From NCBI GenBank assembly GCA_002083395.1, contig LWDH01000035.1:43578-107577 (forward strand): a DNA stretch of 64,000 nt. The letters are read 5' to 3'. Made by a program: the position numbers and the translations under genes. Of the stretch, positions 26,853 through 35,503 are shown in pieces (within the stretch, counting starts at the first letter, position 1; the number at the start of each line of letters is the position of its first letter). Below the pieces are notes generated by a model. That model ran no database searches, was not told the origin of the DNA, and was given only the letters and a program-made list of their open reading frames with translations. The stretch is from Proteobacteria bacterium SG_bin4 (GTDB lineage Bacteria > Pseudomonadota > Gammaproteobacteria > Burkholderiales > Nitrosomonadaceae).

Positions 26853-26873
26853 TAAATTTCAAGATCTTAAAAC

Positions 26874-28514
26874 ATGATTACAAGTCCTACCAATTTTTCT
26901 CCCGTTAGCTTGAATCTCTCCGGAAAAAATATTCTGATTGTCGATGACTATCAGGAAATGCGGACAATCCTGCGCGATATTTTGCGCAATCTGGGTGCCG
27001 ATGTTAAGAGAATGCATATGGTTGCAACGGGTGAAGAAGCGATTGCAATACTGAGGAAGGTGCAATTTGATGTGGTTTTGTGCGATCTTGTATTGGGCAC
27101 AGGAAAAAATGGCCAGCAAGTGCTTGAAGAGGCAAAGTACCATTCGCTGATTAGTCCATCTTGTTTGTGGGTAATGATTTCCGCTGAAAAAGCCGCAGAA
27201 GCTGTTACCGGTGCGGCGGAATTCCAACCCGATGCATATTTGATTAAGCCCGTCACGGAAACGAATTTATGCATACGGCTGGAAAAGATCTGTCTAAAAA
27301 AGAAAGCTTTTGCCGAAATTCATCAGGCGATCAAGCGCTCTGATTATGGTGAAGCACTGAGTTTGTGTGATCAGAAGCTGGTATCCGATAAGGCGAATAC
27401 GGCTGATTTGCTGCGTACGAAATGCAATTTATTAGGGATGACCGGGGAACTGGATCGAGCCCAAAGTTTATTGGAAGAAATTCTTTCTAAGCGCGAATTG
27501 CCGTGGGCCAAAGTGGCATTGGCAAGAATCTTTCTGAAGAAAAACGAATTGAACCAGGCCAAGATGCTGTTGGAAGAGACCATTGAAATTAATCCCGCGT
27601 ATATTGAAGCCCATGATCTCTTGGCGCAATCGCTGCAAGCAATGGATGATTTGGAAGGAGCCAATGATGTGCTGGAGCGTGCAGCTAAGCTGTCACCCAA
27701 TTCTGTGATACGGCAACAAAATCTGGGAAGCTTGTCGCTAAAACTTGGGAAATTGGAAAATGCCGAACGCGCTTTCCGGAAGAGCATCGCTCTGGGTGAA
27801 AATTCAGCACTGAAGAAAGCGGATAATTATCTGGGGCTGGTCAAAGTATGCAACGCAAAAAATAATTCCGATGAAGCGCTGAGGGTGTTGGGTCAGCTCA
27901 CCAAGAATCTTAATGGCGATGATGTTCGCCGCAGGTCTTTGGCGGCTGCGGGATTAATCCATCATCAGAGGGGGGATGTGGAAAAAGCCGCGCAACTCGC
28001 TTTAGAGTTGGACCAGTCGTTGCCTAACCAAGATGAGCGTGCTTTATCGAGCGAGGAATCGCTGGAGGTGGCTCATTTATTGCTGGTCGCCGGGGATAAG
28101 GAGAAAGCCATCCGGCTACTGCAAAGCGAAATCAAAAATAATCCCGAGAACCCGGCTTTGCATAAAGATGTTTCAAATATCTTCGAGCAAGTTGGCATGC
28201 AAGAGGAAGGCAGCCAGTTGATTGAGGCTACGCGCCAGGAAGCGATGCTGGTGATGAATCGTGGCGTGTTACTGGTTAGCAAAGGGGAATATGAGGAAGC
28301 ACTTTGCGCGATGCGTGAAGCTCGTGCTGCAATGCCGTCCAATGTGCGGGTATTATTGAATCTGGCGCATGTGATTATTGCGTATATCCAGAAAAACGGC
28401 GCTGCACCCGACCTGGTTGAGGAAGCGCGCAACAGTCTTATGGCGGCAAACGAACTATCTCCGGGAGAGCCTCGCTTTAAACGATTGCTGGCTTCATTGA
28501 ATGAACTCGTTTAG
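26874..28514 (+). CDS. Response regulator receiver protein with TPR repeats
   Basis: Residues about 18-135 form a receiver domain: acidic pair in LIVDDYQEM, phospho-acceptor D71 in VVLCDLVLG, and K125 in YLIKPV. The rest (to 546) is a long helical solenoid of TPR-like units, for example AKVALARIFLKKNELNQAKMLLEETIEINP and NLGSLSLKLGKLENAERAFRKSIALGE. There is no DNA-binding output domain, so output is probably through protein binding. Similar REC-TPR proteins occur near chemotaxis or stress systems. It follows the histidine kinase directly and should be its phosphorylation partner. Confidence 0.87.
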   Translation: MITSPTNFSPVSLNLSGKNILIVDDYQEMRTILRDILRNLGADVKRMHMVATGEEAIAILRKVQFDVVLCDLVLGTGKNGQQVLEEAKYHSLISPSCLWVMISAEKAAEAVTGAAEFQPDAYLIKPVTETNLCIRLEKICLKKKAFAEIHQAIKRSDYGEALSLCDQKLVSDKANTADLLRTKCNLLGMTGELDRAQSLLEEILSKRELPWAKVALARIFLKKNELNQAKMLLEETIEINPAYIEAHDLLAQSLQAMDDLEGANDVLERAAKLSPNSVIRQQNLGSLSLKLGKLENAERAFRKSIALGENSALKKADNYLGLVKVCNAKNNSDEALRVLGQLTKNLNGDDVRRRSLAAAGLIHHQRGDVEKAAQLALELDQSLPNQDERALSSEESLEVAHLLLVAGDKEKAIRLLQSEIKNNPENPALHKDVSNIFEQVGMQEEGSQLIEATRQEAMLVMNRGVLLVSKGEYEEALCAMREARAAMPSNVRVLLNLAHVIIAYIQKNGAAPDLVEEARNSLMAANELSPGEPRFKRLLASLNELV

Positions 28515-28536
28515 ATTTGCCTCGCGTTAAGTTCTC

Positions 28537-30171
28537 TCAGCTAACATAGAAATTCCGCATCATACCCATATCCTCGTGTTCGAGATTGTGGCAATGGTAA
28601 AGAAAAAAGCCTTTGAAATCATTAAAAGGTTTGATTATCTCAATTTCTTCCCCCGGCATCACCAGAACGGTATCTTTCCAGCCGCTGTTGATAAAACCGT
28701 GTTTCACAGTTTCGTAGGCGCTATCCTGATGAGTTTGCATCCGCGAGAGGATTTGAAACTGTTGACCATGCAAATGGATGGGATGCGGCATCGACATCAT
28801 CATTCCCATCCCCATGCCTCCACCGCGTCCACCGCGGCGCATGCCACCGCCCATTCCCCGATTATCATGAAATATCTTAATTCTTTGAATGGAATTAACC
28901 GGAATTTGCTCGGATTCCATGTAATCGTACATATCAAATGTTCTGCCATTTAGCTGGAACGCCATGTGCCGCATGCCGATGGCGATTGGAACAACTCTGT
29001 CAGGGTGGGTGAGGTCCTGAGGCGTTAAACGCGGCATTGGGATAAGTGTTTCCGGTAACTTCGGTGAATCGCTGATCTGCTCGGCGATCTGGAATTTTGC
29101 GATGGTGATTGTTTCATCCTGGCCAAAGGGAGCACCCATCATGCCCATTCCATCGCCTCCCATGCCACGGCGCATCCCTCCTCGCATGCCGCCGCCTCCC
29201 ATATGAGAACTGGAGTCGCCAAAAGCCAGGCTTTGCAATGTGATGTCAGAACCTGGTTTGCGGCCGCTGAAATCAATCCACAATTCTACGCGCTCAGCGG
29301 GGGCAAGCATCACATAGGGTAAGTTTTGCGGCTTTTCCAGTAAACCGCCGTCGGTTGCGATTGCAGTGATCGGGGTGCCGTCACTCCATGCGAGTTTATA
29401 AATCCGCGCATTTGATCCATTCAGGATGCGCAAGCGATAGGCTCTGGTTTTTACCGGAATGGAATAGTCTTTCTGTCCGTTTGCGAGAATGACATCGCCA
29501 TGAAACCCCCGCATTCTTTGGTGCATGCCTAGTATGTAGCGAAGCTGATTACCGCTGGAGAAGCTGCGATCCTGAATAATCAGCGGGATATCGAATTCGC
29601 CGCTAGGCAGACCTAATTTCCGTTCTTTCTCATCGGAAACCGTGATAAGTCCCGCTAAGCCTTGATAAACTTGCGGCGCGGTTAGCTCGTGGGTATGCGA
29701 ATGATACCAGTTGGTACCGGCTGGATTGGTTACCTCGAATTCATATAAGTACTGTTCGTCCCGATGGATGGCATACATCGGATGTCCGTCCATCGGTTGG
29801 GGGACATGCATGCCGTGCCAGTGCGTAATGCATGGCTCCGGTAATTGATTGCTGAAATAGATTCGAACTTTCTGACCTTGCTCAAAATTGAGAATAGGAC
29901 CTAAATAGCCTGGCAACTCTTTAAGCGTAGATGAAGGTCCTTTAAGCAGTTTGCCAGTGTATTTAAAAACATGCGTGAGCGGACCGGGTAATATGGAAAC
30001 ATCGGAAGTCTGCGCATTCAATGCGATTTCTACATCGGCCTTGAATAAAGGATTGGGTGTCATGTTACTTCCCTGTCTTGTCGCACAACTCAATCCCGGG
30101 ATTGTTGCGGCAAAAGTGCCTGCTGCTGCATATTGTAGGAATTGACGTCTTTTATAATTGATATTTGTCAT
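28537..30171 (-). CDS. Tat-exported multicopper oxidase with Met-rich inserts
   Basis: Copper sites are all visible: HWHGMHVP, NWYHSHTHELTAP, HPIHLHGQQFQIL and FLYHCHNLEHEDMGMMRN. The N-terminus has a Tat-like KRRQFLQYAAAGTFAATIPG signal, so it acts in the periplasm as a folded cupredoxin of the CueO/laccase type. Two Gly-Met-Arg-rich inserts, GGGGMRGGMRRGMGG and GMGGGMRRGGRGGGMG, are unusual and could bind Cu(I), as Met-rich parts do in CueO. The start at 30171 follows an AGAGGGA site; the upstream in-frame ATG lacks one. Likely role: cuprous or metal oxidation in copper tolerance. The REC-TPR gene converges on it. Confidence 0.88.
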   Translation of the reverse strand: MTNINYKRRQFLQYAAAGTFAATIPGLSCATRQGSNMTPNPLFKADVEIALNAQTSDVSILPGPLTHVFKYTGKLLKGPSSTLKELPGYLGPILNFEQGQKVRIYFSNQLPEPCITHWHGMHVPQPMDGHPMYAIHRDEQYLYEFEVTNPAGTNWYHSHTHELTAPQVYQGLAGLITVSDEKERKLGLPSGEFDIPLIIQDRSFSSGNQLRYILGMHQRMRGFHGDVILANGQKDYSIPVKTRAYRLRILNGSNARIYKLAWSDGTPITAIATDGGLLEKPQNLPYVMLAPAERVELWIDFSGRKPGSDITLQSLAFGDSSSHMGGGGMRGGMRRGMGGDGMGMMGAPFGQDETITIAKFQIAEQISDSPKLPETLIPMPRLTPQDLTHPDRVVPIAIGMRHMAFQLNGRTFDMYDYMESEQIPVNSIQRIKIFHDNRGMGGGMRRGGRGGGMGMGMMMSMPHPIHLHGQQFQILSRMQTHQDSAYETVKHGFINSGWKDTVLVMPGEEIEIIKPFNDFKGFFLYHCHNLEHEDMGMMRNFYVS

Positions 30172-30353
30172 GATTAATCCCTCTTCCATCAGTGAGATAG
30201 CAGCGGTACGCGGTCAACAATTCAACGCGTAATTTATCTGCGATACTGGGATTAGTGTATCAGTTCAAGCATGACAAGTAATGTACTTTATGCTTAAGTG
30301 ATTGAGCGTAAGAAGTTTTGAGGCTCAGGATCAGGGTAACGGAAACCGATGCA

Positions 30354-32075
30354 TCAAGTGAGAAGCGCTAACAACATTTGCGGGGAAGAATTCGCTTGTG
30401 CCAGCACCGCAGTGGCAGCTTGCTGCATGATTTGTGTTTTTGTAAGTGAGGTTGTTTCAACTGCATAATCGGTATCTTGTATTCGTGATTTGCTGGCAGT
30501 TGCGGATTCCACGCTGGTTTGATTGTTGGTAATGACCGATTGCAAACGGTTCAATTGTGCGCCGATTTTCGATCGCTCTCCGTTAATGTGATTGAGAGCC
30601 AGATCTACTTTAAAAGTCGTAAAACCGGCATTGTTGATCAAATCCAGATCTTGGATGCTGAGTGCGCCCGTGTTGACCGCTCCCATGCTGATATCCAGTG
30701 TATCGGCTTTATTTGCACCGACCTGCAGACGCTTGTTGTTTCCGACTGCTGCTGCTTCGATATCTTCCCAGATTTCATTGAATCCGCTAGTCGGATTGGT
30801 TCCGCCACGCGAACCGGTATCGATGACAACGCTCTCGGCAGTTTTAACGGAGCCGCCATCGGCATTTGATCCGCCGACTGCTCCGGTATCACTGTCTGTA
30901 AGGTTCATACTTGAAATATAGGTCGCACCATTTGCGACAAAGTCTGCATTAAAAGCATCGGCATTTGCATATAAGCCGCCGGTAGCGGCGCTGATTGCGT
31001 CATTTAAGGTGGCGCTTTGATGCTGGTTCAAATAAACCATGACATCTCTGATACCCGAACCACCGTTATCTTTAATGACCTGATGCAGATAGCGGACTGC
31101 TGTATAAGCGGCGGAATAATCATCCGATGATCCTCCCCACGATGCGCCTGCCGAACCAAAAGTCGAAGCTCTAGCCATAACACCGCCAATACCGACGCTG
31201 CTTATCGAAGCTTGCAAGCGTTCATCGGCGCCATGGATAAATTCGGCGGCACCTTCCAGAAACCAAGTTTGATCAACCGTTGGATTGAACATCGAGCCGA
31301 TATTCATGCTGCGGTACATCACGGCGTGTACCATTTCATGCGCAATAATTCGATCGTTGTAAAATGGTGCATTACCACCGTTTGGCAGATTGGCCGGTGT
31401 AAAATCGCTCATATCAATCTGAAGTTTGACATCCGCTGCTTTACCAGTATAGGTGCCCGGTATCGAACCAACAACCCGGGCCGCAGTGCCACCGGCGCCG
31501 TCGGTGAATGTTGTCAATTCGATATTCATGTCAGCGCCATCCGCCGAAATTCCGAAATACTGCTGTATCATATTTTCCGCTTCTTCCAGCCAGCCGTATT
31601 GTAGACCGTAGACGACAGCCAGCTGGTTAGAGTCTCCGAGAACGCTGCTTCCGGAAAAGTCAAAAATACTATCCCCGTTGAAGGTGCTGGTTGTCGAGAC
31701 CTTTTCTAGTTCTTGAATTAACTGATTGGTTTCTTCTTGAAGCGCTTTCTTGTCAGCAAGGCTATTGGTTGAATTCGCGGCTTGGATGGATAATTCACGG
31801 ATACGTTGCAATGCGGAAGTCATGGAAGTCAATGCGCCATCAGCTGTTTGTAACATTGAAATGCCATCATTGGCATTTCTGGTAGCTTGATTCAAGCCAC
31901 GTATCTGGGCGGTCATTCGTTCAGAAATTGCAAGACCGGCTGCATCGTCTCTGGCGCTATTAATACGCATACCGGATGATAGCCGCTCTAAGGAGCGACT
32001 CAAATCCGTGGTGGTTGCTGATAAATACCGTGAGGTATTTAACGCACCCAAGTTGGTATTAATGGATAATGACAT
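30354..32075 (-). CDS. fliC: Flagellinolysin: flagellin with an inserted HExxH metallopeptidase domain
   Basis: Residues 1-140 are a normal flagellin D0/D1 N-terminus (INTNLGALNTSRYLSA, LERLSSGMRINSARDDAAGLAI) and the last ~90 a normal C-terminus (LNRLQSVITNNQ, ending LAQANSSPQMLLALLT). The hypervariable middle carries a protease motif: HEMVH at residues 246-250, with FLEGAAEFIHG at 272-282 likely giving the third zinc ligand. Proteolytic flagellins of this kind are a described family whose filaments cleave protein. At 573 residues it is much longer than simple flagellins. No hook, cap or other flagellar gene is nearby, and I found no clear sigma-28 promoter. Confidence 0.92.
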   Translation of the reverse strand: MSLSINTNLGALNTSRYLSATTTDLSRSLERLSSGMRINSARDDAAGLAISERMTAQIRGLNQATRNANDGISMLQTADGALTSMTSALQRIRELSIQAANSTNSLADKKALQEETNQLIQELEKVSTTSTFNGDSIFDFSGSSVLGDSNQLAVVYGLQYGWLEEAENMIQQYFGISADGADMNIELTTFTDGAGGTAARVVGSIPGTYTGKAADVKLQIDMSDFTPANLPNGGNAPFYNDRIIAHEMVHAVMYRSMNIGSMFNPTVDQTWFLEGAAEFIHGADERLQASISSVGIGGVMARASTFGSAGASWGGSSDDYSAAYTAVRYLHQVIKDNGGSGIRDVMVYLNQHQSATLNDAISAATGGLYANADAFNADFVANGATYISSMNLTDSDTGAVGGSNADGGSVKTAESVVIDTGSRGGTNPTSGFNEIWEDIEAAAVGNNKRLQVGANKADTLDISMGAVNTGALSIQDLDLINNAGFTTFKVDLALNHINGERSKIGAQLNRLQSVITNNQTSVESATASKSRIQDTDYAVETTSLTKTQIMQQAATAVLAQANSSPQMLLALLT

Positions 32076-32261
32076 TTCGTCTTAATGGCGACATAACAAG
32101 TATTGCTAATTAACGTTACGTTGTTTTGTTTTCTTTAGATTTGAGAGTTTCTCAATACACCGGCATCGATCGGGCAGCAATGGTATGTCTTAAAATAGAG
32201 ACACGATATTCCAGGAATTTATTCCGCAGATCCGGAAAAGATAAATGCGAATGCAACGAGT

Positions 32262-33629
32262 TTAATTACTCAAAAAATGAGTTATCAGAATGGAATAACC
32301 CAATCCCGCACTTGCACAAGCACCGATGACCGTGACCAACCCAATTTTATGTTTGAACAAAGCATAAAATGCGATGCCGCCAATCACGGCTGAGAACCAT
32401 TCAAATGGCCCGCCAAAGCCGTTTGGCCAGAGTACATGGTAAGCAAAAAAAACCGCCAAATTTACAATAACGCCGACCACGGCTGCGGTGATGCCTGTCA
32501 GCGGCGCGGTGAATTTGACATCGTGACGGGTAGCCTCGACTGCAGGAGCGCCCAATAAGATAAAAAGGAATGAAGGCAAAAACGTAAAGAGCGTGGCAAT
32601 CAATGCACCGGCAATGCCTGCTAGATATAACAGATCGGCTCCAAAAAGCGCTTTGGTCCAGCCACCGACAAATCCCACAAAAGCAACGATCATGATGAGC
32701 GGACCAGGTGTGGTTTCACCCAAAGCCAATCCATCGATCATTTGCGTTGCGCTCAACCAAGCATAGTGCTCGACGCCTCCTTGATAGACGTAAGGTAACA
32801 CTGCATAAGCACCGCCAAAAGTCATTAGCGCAGCTTTTGTGAAAAACCAACCCATCTGTGTCAGCGTGCCGTTCCAGCCATATTGAACCGATAACAAAGC
32901 CATTACCGCGCACCAGATAGTGAGTCCGATCAGCGCAAAAGCAATAAAACGGCTCCATTTGAAACGAGCATGTTCCGGAAGCGGCGAATCATTATCAATG
33001 ATCGCGGGGCCGTAGCGATGGCTTGAATCGATAGCGTGTTTGCCAGCTTGAAATTTGTCCGGCATGAAATGCGAGCCGATATAACCGATCAGGCCAGCCG
33101 ATACCACGATGTAAGGAAAGGGAAAATCGAAAACAAAGATCGCGATAAAAGCTAATATTGCGATAGCGCGCAATAGATTGTTCCTTAAAGCTTTGCTGCC
33201 GATACGGTAAGCTGCAAATAAGACAATAGCGGTTACCGCTGGCTTGATGCCGTACAAAATTCCGGCAACTGCCGGAATTTCGCTGTAAATTAGGTAGATC
33301 CATGTCAGAACTATCAAAATAAGCAGCGACGGTAATACAAATAAGGTGCCGGCAACAATTCCACCCCAAGTGCCATGCATCAACCAGCCGATATAAATCG
33401 CCAGCTGCTGGGCCTCCGGGCCAGGTAGCACCATCGTATAATTCAATGCATGCATGAAGCGCTGTTCAGAAATCCAACGCCGTTGTTCGACCAGCTCTTG
33501 ATGCATCAGGCTGATTTGGCCGGCTGGCCCGCCGAAACTAATGAAGCCAAGCTTAAGCCAGTATCGAAAAGCCTCCCAAAATGATACCGGCCCGGGTGGA
33601 GCGGGAGCATGCTCGGTTGTTTCTGACAT
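32262..33629 (-). CDS. chrA: Chromate transporter, two-domain CHR family
   Basis: The 455-residue membrane protein has two homologous CHR halves. The first has FGGPAGQISLMHQELVEQRRWISEQRFMHAL followed by LPGPEAQQLAIYIGW; the second has KAALMTFGGAYAVLPYV, ATQMIDGLALGETTPGPLIM. These are standard ChrA signatures, and the protein is expected to export chromate, probably driven by the proton gradient. No chrB or other chromate gene is adjacent, so substrate is from family knowledge only. About 11-12 helices are predicted. Confidence 0.92.
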   Translation of the reverse strand: MSETTEHAPAPPGPVSFWEAFRYWLKLGFISFGGPAGQISLMHQELVEQRRWISEQRFMHALNYTMVLPGPEAQQLAIYIGWLMHGTWGGIVAGTLFVLPSLLILIVLTWIYLIYSEIPAVAGILYGIKPAVTAIVLFAAYRIGSKALRNNLLRAIAILAFIAIFVFDFPFPYIVVSAGLIGYIGSHFMPDKFQAGKHAIDSSHRYGPAIIDNDSPLPEHARFKWSRFIAFALIGLTIWCAVMALLSVQYGWNGTLTQMGWFFTKAALMTFGGAYAVLPYVYQGGVEHYAWLSATQMIDGLALGETTPGPLIMIVAFVGFVGGWTKALFGADLLYLAGIAGALIATLFTFLPSFLFILLGAPAVEATRHDVKFTAPLTGITAAVVGVIVNLAVFFAYHVLWPNGFGGPFEWFSAVIGGIAFYALFKHKIGLVTVIGACASAGLGYSILITHFLSN

Positions 33630-33689
33630 CTTTGTTCCTTGAATGAGTTATCCGATTTCTATCAAAATGCGGTGCCGGTTGGTCGGGGA

Positions 33690-34787
33690 TTAACGTTCAA
33701 CAATCGTCCATTGCCGCTGGTCTTCAGAAGCTTTCTGCAAAACTGAATTTCTTTCTTCTTTGGGAAGTTTACTGATTTTTGTGACCGCATCGAAAAATTT
33801 ATTCATGTCCTGGTCGTTCTGCGCAAGGATTGTCTGAAATGCCGGTACCAATTGAGAATAAATCGAAACCGTCGCCAGTAATGCATTATTCAAAGGCTGA
33901 GAGAACCATGAATCATAGAGACTAAGCTCTGGATCACCGGTTTTCAAGTCAGCGAATTCTGTGCGCAATTCATCAAATATCCGTGCCTTATGAGCACGCT
34001 TCTCAACTTCGCTGAGATCCGATTGGAATAAATCCTGCAAGTGCTTGCGATATTTGAAAACCAGATCGGTGAAGATGGTTTCCCGTTCTCGCCGGGCGCT
34101 TAATGCCGATTGTTGCAATACAGTGCCGTTATGAGCGAACCAGCGCTTAATGCCTTCTTGTTCGACCGCTGTCGCAAAAGATTCGTTAAAGACGGTATCG
34201 CCGGGCACATAGACAACTTGATGCGCCAGCTCATGAAAAATCAACCGCGCGAGATTTATTTCAGAGTAGCTTATGAAAGTATTGAGCACCGGATCGCTGA
34301 ACCAGCCCAGCGTGGAATAGGCGCGAACTCCGCCGACGTGAACATCATAGCCTTCATTTCTGAGTTCTTCAGCATAACGTTCCGCCTTAGCTTGAGAAAA
34401 AAAGCCACGGTAATTAACACAACCCACTTTTAGAAAGCACCATTCTTTGAGCTGAAGGGATAATTCCGGGGATGCGAAAACATTCCAGACGACAAAGGGG
34501 CGTTCTAAATTCGCATAACTGGTGTAGCTCCGGTTATCCGGCAATTTCAATTCGCGGCTCGCAAATTGACGCAATTGAACGATTTTGGTCAGCGAATTTT
34601 TTAAATTCTGATCGGTATCCGGATTCTCGATAATGGTACTGATCGGTTGCGCTCGACGCAGAACTTCCAGATGTCCGTCGATCGCTTGCGCATAATAAGG
34701 AAGATTCGCGCATGCACTGAGCCAAGTAACGGAAGTCAGAGTCATGACAAATCTGAAAATCGTGAAGGATCGGGATACCGCGCTCAT
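33690..34787 (-). CDS. DUF2265 putative aminopeptidase, lipoprotein
   Basis: The 365-residue product starts with a signal peptide and a lipobox-like LSAC (FVMTLTSVTWLSACANLPYYAQAI). The central segment LARLIFHELAHQVVYVPGDTVFNESFATAVEQEG is the HExxH zinc site with downstream glutamate of the DUF2265/Aminopep family. Another conserved block is GGVRAYSTLGWFSDPVLNTF. It likely hydrolyses peptides in the periplasm, but no substrate is known. Upstream is a 257-base non-coding stretch; downstream lies chrA, 60 bases away and on the same strand. Confidence 0.85.
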   Translation of the reverse strand: MSAVSRSFTIFRFVMTLTSVTWLSACANLPYYAQAIDGHLEVLRRAQPISTIIENPDTDQNLKNSLTKIVQLRQFASRELKLPDNRSYTSYANLERPFVVWNVFASPELSLQLKEWCFLKVGCVNYRGFFSQAKAERYAEELRNEGYDVHVGGVRAYSTLGWFSDPVLNTFISYSEINLARLIFHELAHQVVYVPGDTVFNESFATAVEQEGIKRWFAHNGTVLQQSALSARRERETIFTDLVFKYRKHLQDLFQSDLSEVEKRAHKARIFDELRTEFADLKTGDPELSLYDSWFSQPLNNALLATVSIYSQLVPAFQTILAQNDQDMNKFFDAVTKISKLPKEERNSVLQKASEDQRQWTIVER

Positions 34788-35044
34788 GGATGCATACTTT
34801 GAAGTTAAAAAATCGACATTTTAATGGGGCATTCTAGCTAATTTTCAAGATTTCTTTTCAACTGGGGTTGAACGCACCCGCTCAATTTTGTAGCAAGGTG
34901 ATTATCAGATTTAATTTTTCCTGATTAATTCCAGGTTTAGTTTCGCTTATCAACCGCTATAAATATTTTACCGATATTGCCGAAATAAATATCCGTATTT
35001 AAAAGGAAAATTCAAGTGATGTCGTTTCCGTTTAAGTTTCTTGG

Positions 35045-35473
35045 ATGCTATGTGTATTGACTATGAAAATAATGACAGAAGAATGGCTGATTTTAGGCAT
35101 CACTTCCGAGGACCGGACATTCCGGCCCAGTGATTGGTCAGAAAGGCTTTGCGGAGCGCTTGCAAGCTATAACGAGAAGGGGCGCTGGGAGTATTCCGAT
35201 TATGCGCAACCGGTAATCTACGAGGGCAAGATTGCTGTTCGAGTGCGAACTTCGTTAAGCATTATCAACAAAACGCATTATCAGTTCATTATGGATTTTG
35301 CGGCCAATAACCGGCTCAAAATTATTCCTGCTGGAAAAAGTATTTCTCTCGAAGACCCTGTTGAAGAAACTATCGAACAAGCAGAAGTCGTATGGTCTTT
35401 AGGAAACTGGATCTTGGCGTTGCTATTGCACCAATGGAAAGTGCGATCGCTGTTCAAAAATTTACCCCGCTGA
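35045..35473 (+). CDS. DUF3579 family protein
   Basis: The 142-residue protein carries the DUF3579 pattern: LILGITSEDRTFRPSDWSERLCGALASY followed by YAQPVIYEGKIAVRVRTSLSIIN and MDFAANNRLKIIPAG. It is a small soluble protein conserved in betaproteobacteria and has no known function. Three in-frame start codons lie close together (35045, 35063, 35072); none has a strong ribosome site, so the true N-terminus could be up to nine residues shorter. It stands alone between the DUF2265 gene and the convergent cytochrome gene. Confidence 0.78.
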   Translation: MLCVLTMKIMTEEWLILGITSEDRTFRPSDWSERLCGALASYNEKGRWEYSDYAQPVIYEGKIAVRVRTSLSIINKTHYQFIMDFAANNRLKIIPAGKSISLEDPVEETIEQAEVVWSLGNWILALLLHQWKVRSLFKNLPR

Positions 35474-35503
35474 AAAAAGCAACATCACGGTGCTGTGAAT
35501 TTC

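Noticed and set aside
32076..32261. Sigma-28 promoter upstream of the flagellin
   Set aside because: Searched the minus strand for TAAA-N-GCCGATAA; only a partial TAAAG was present without the -10 element.
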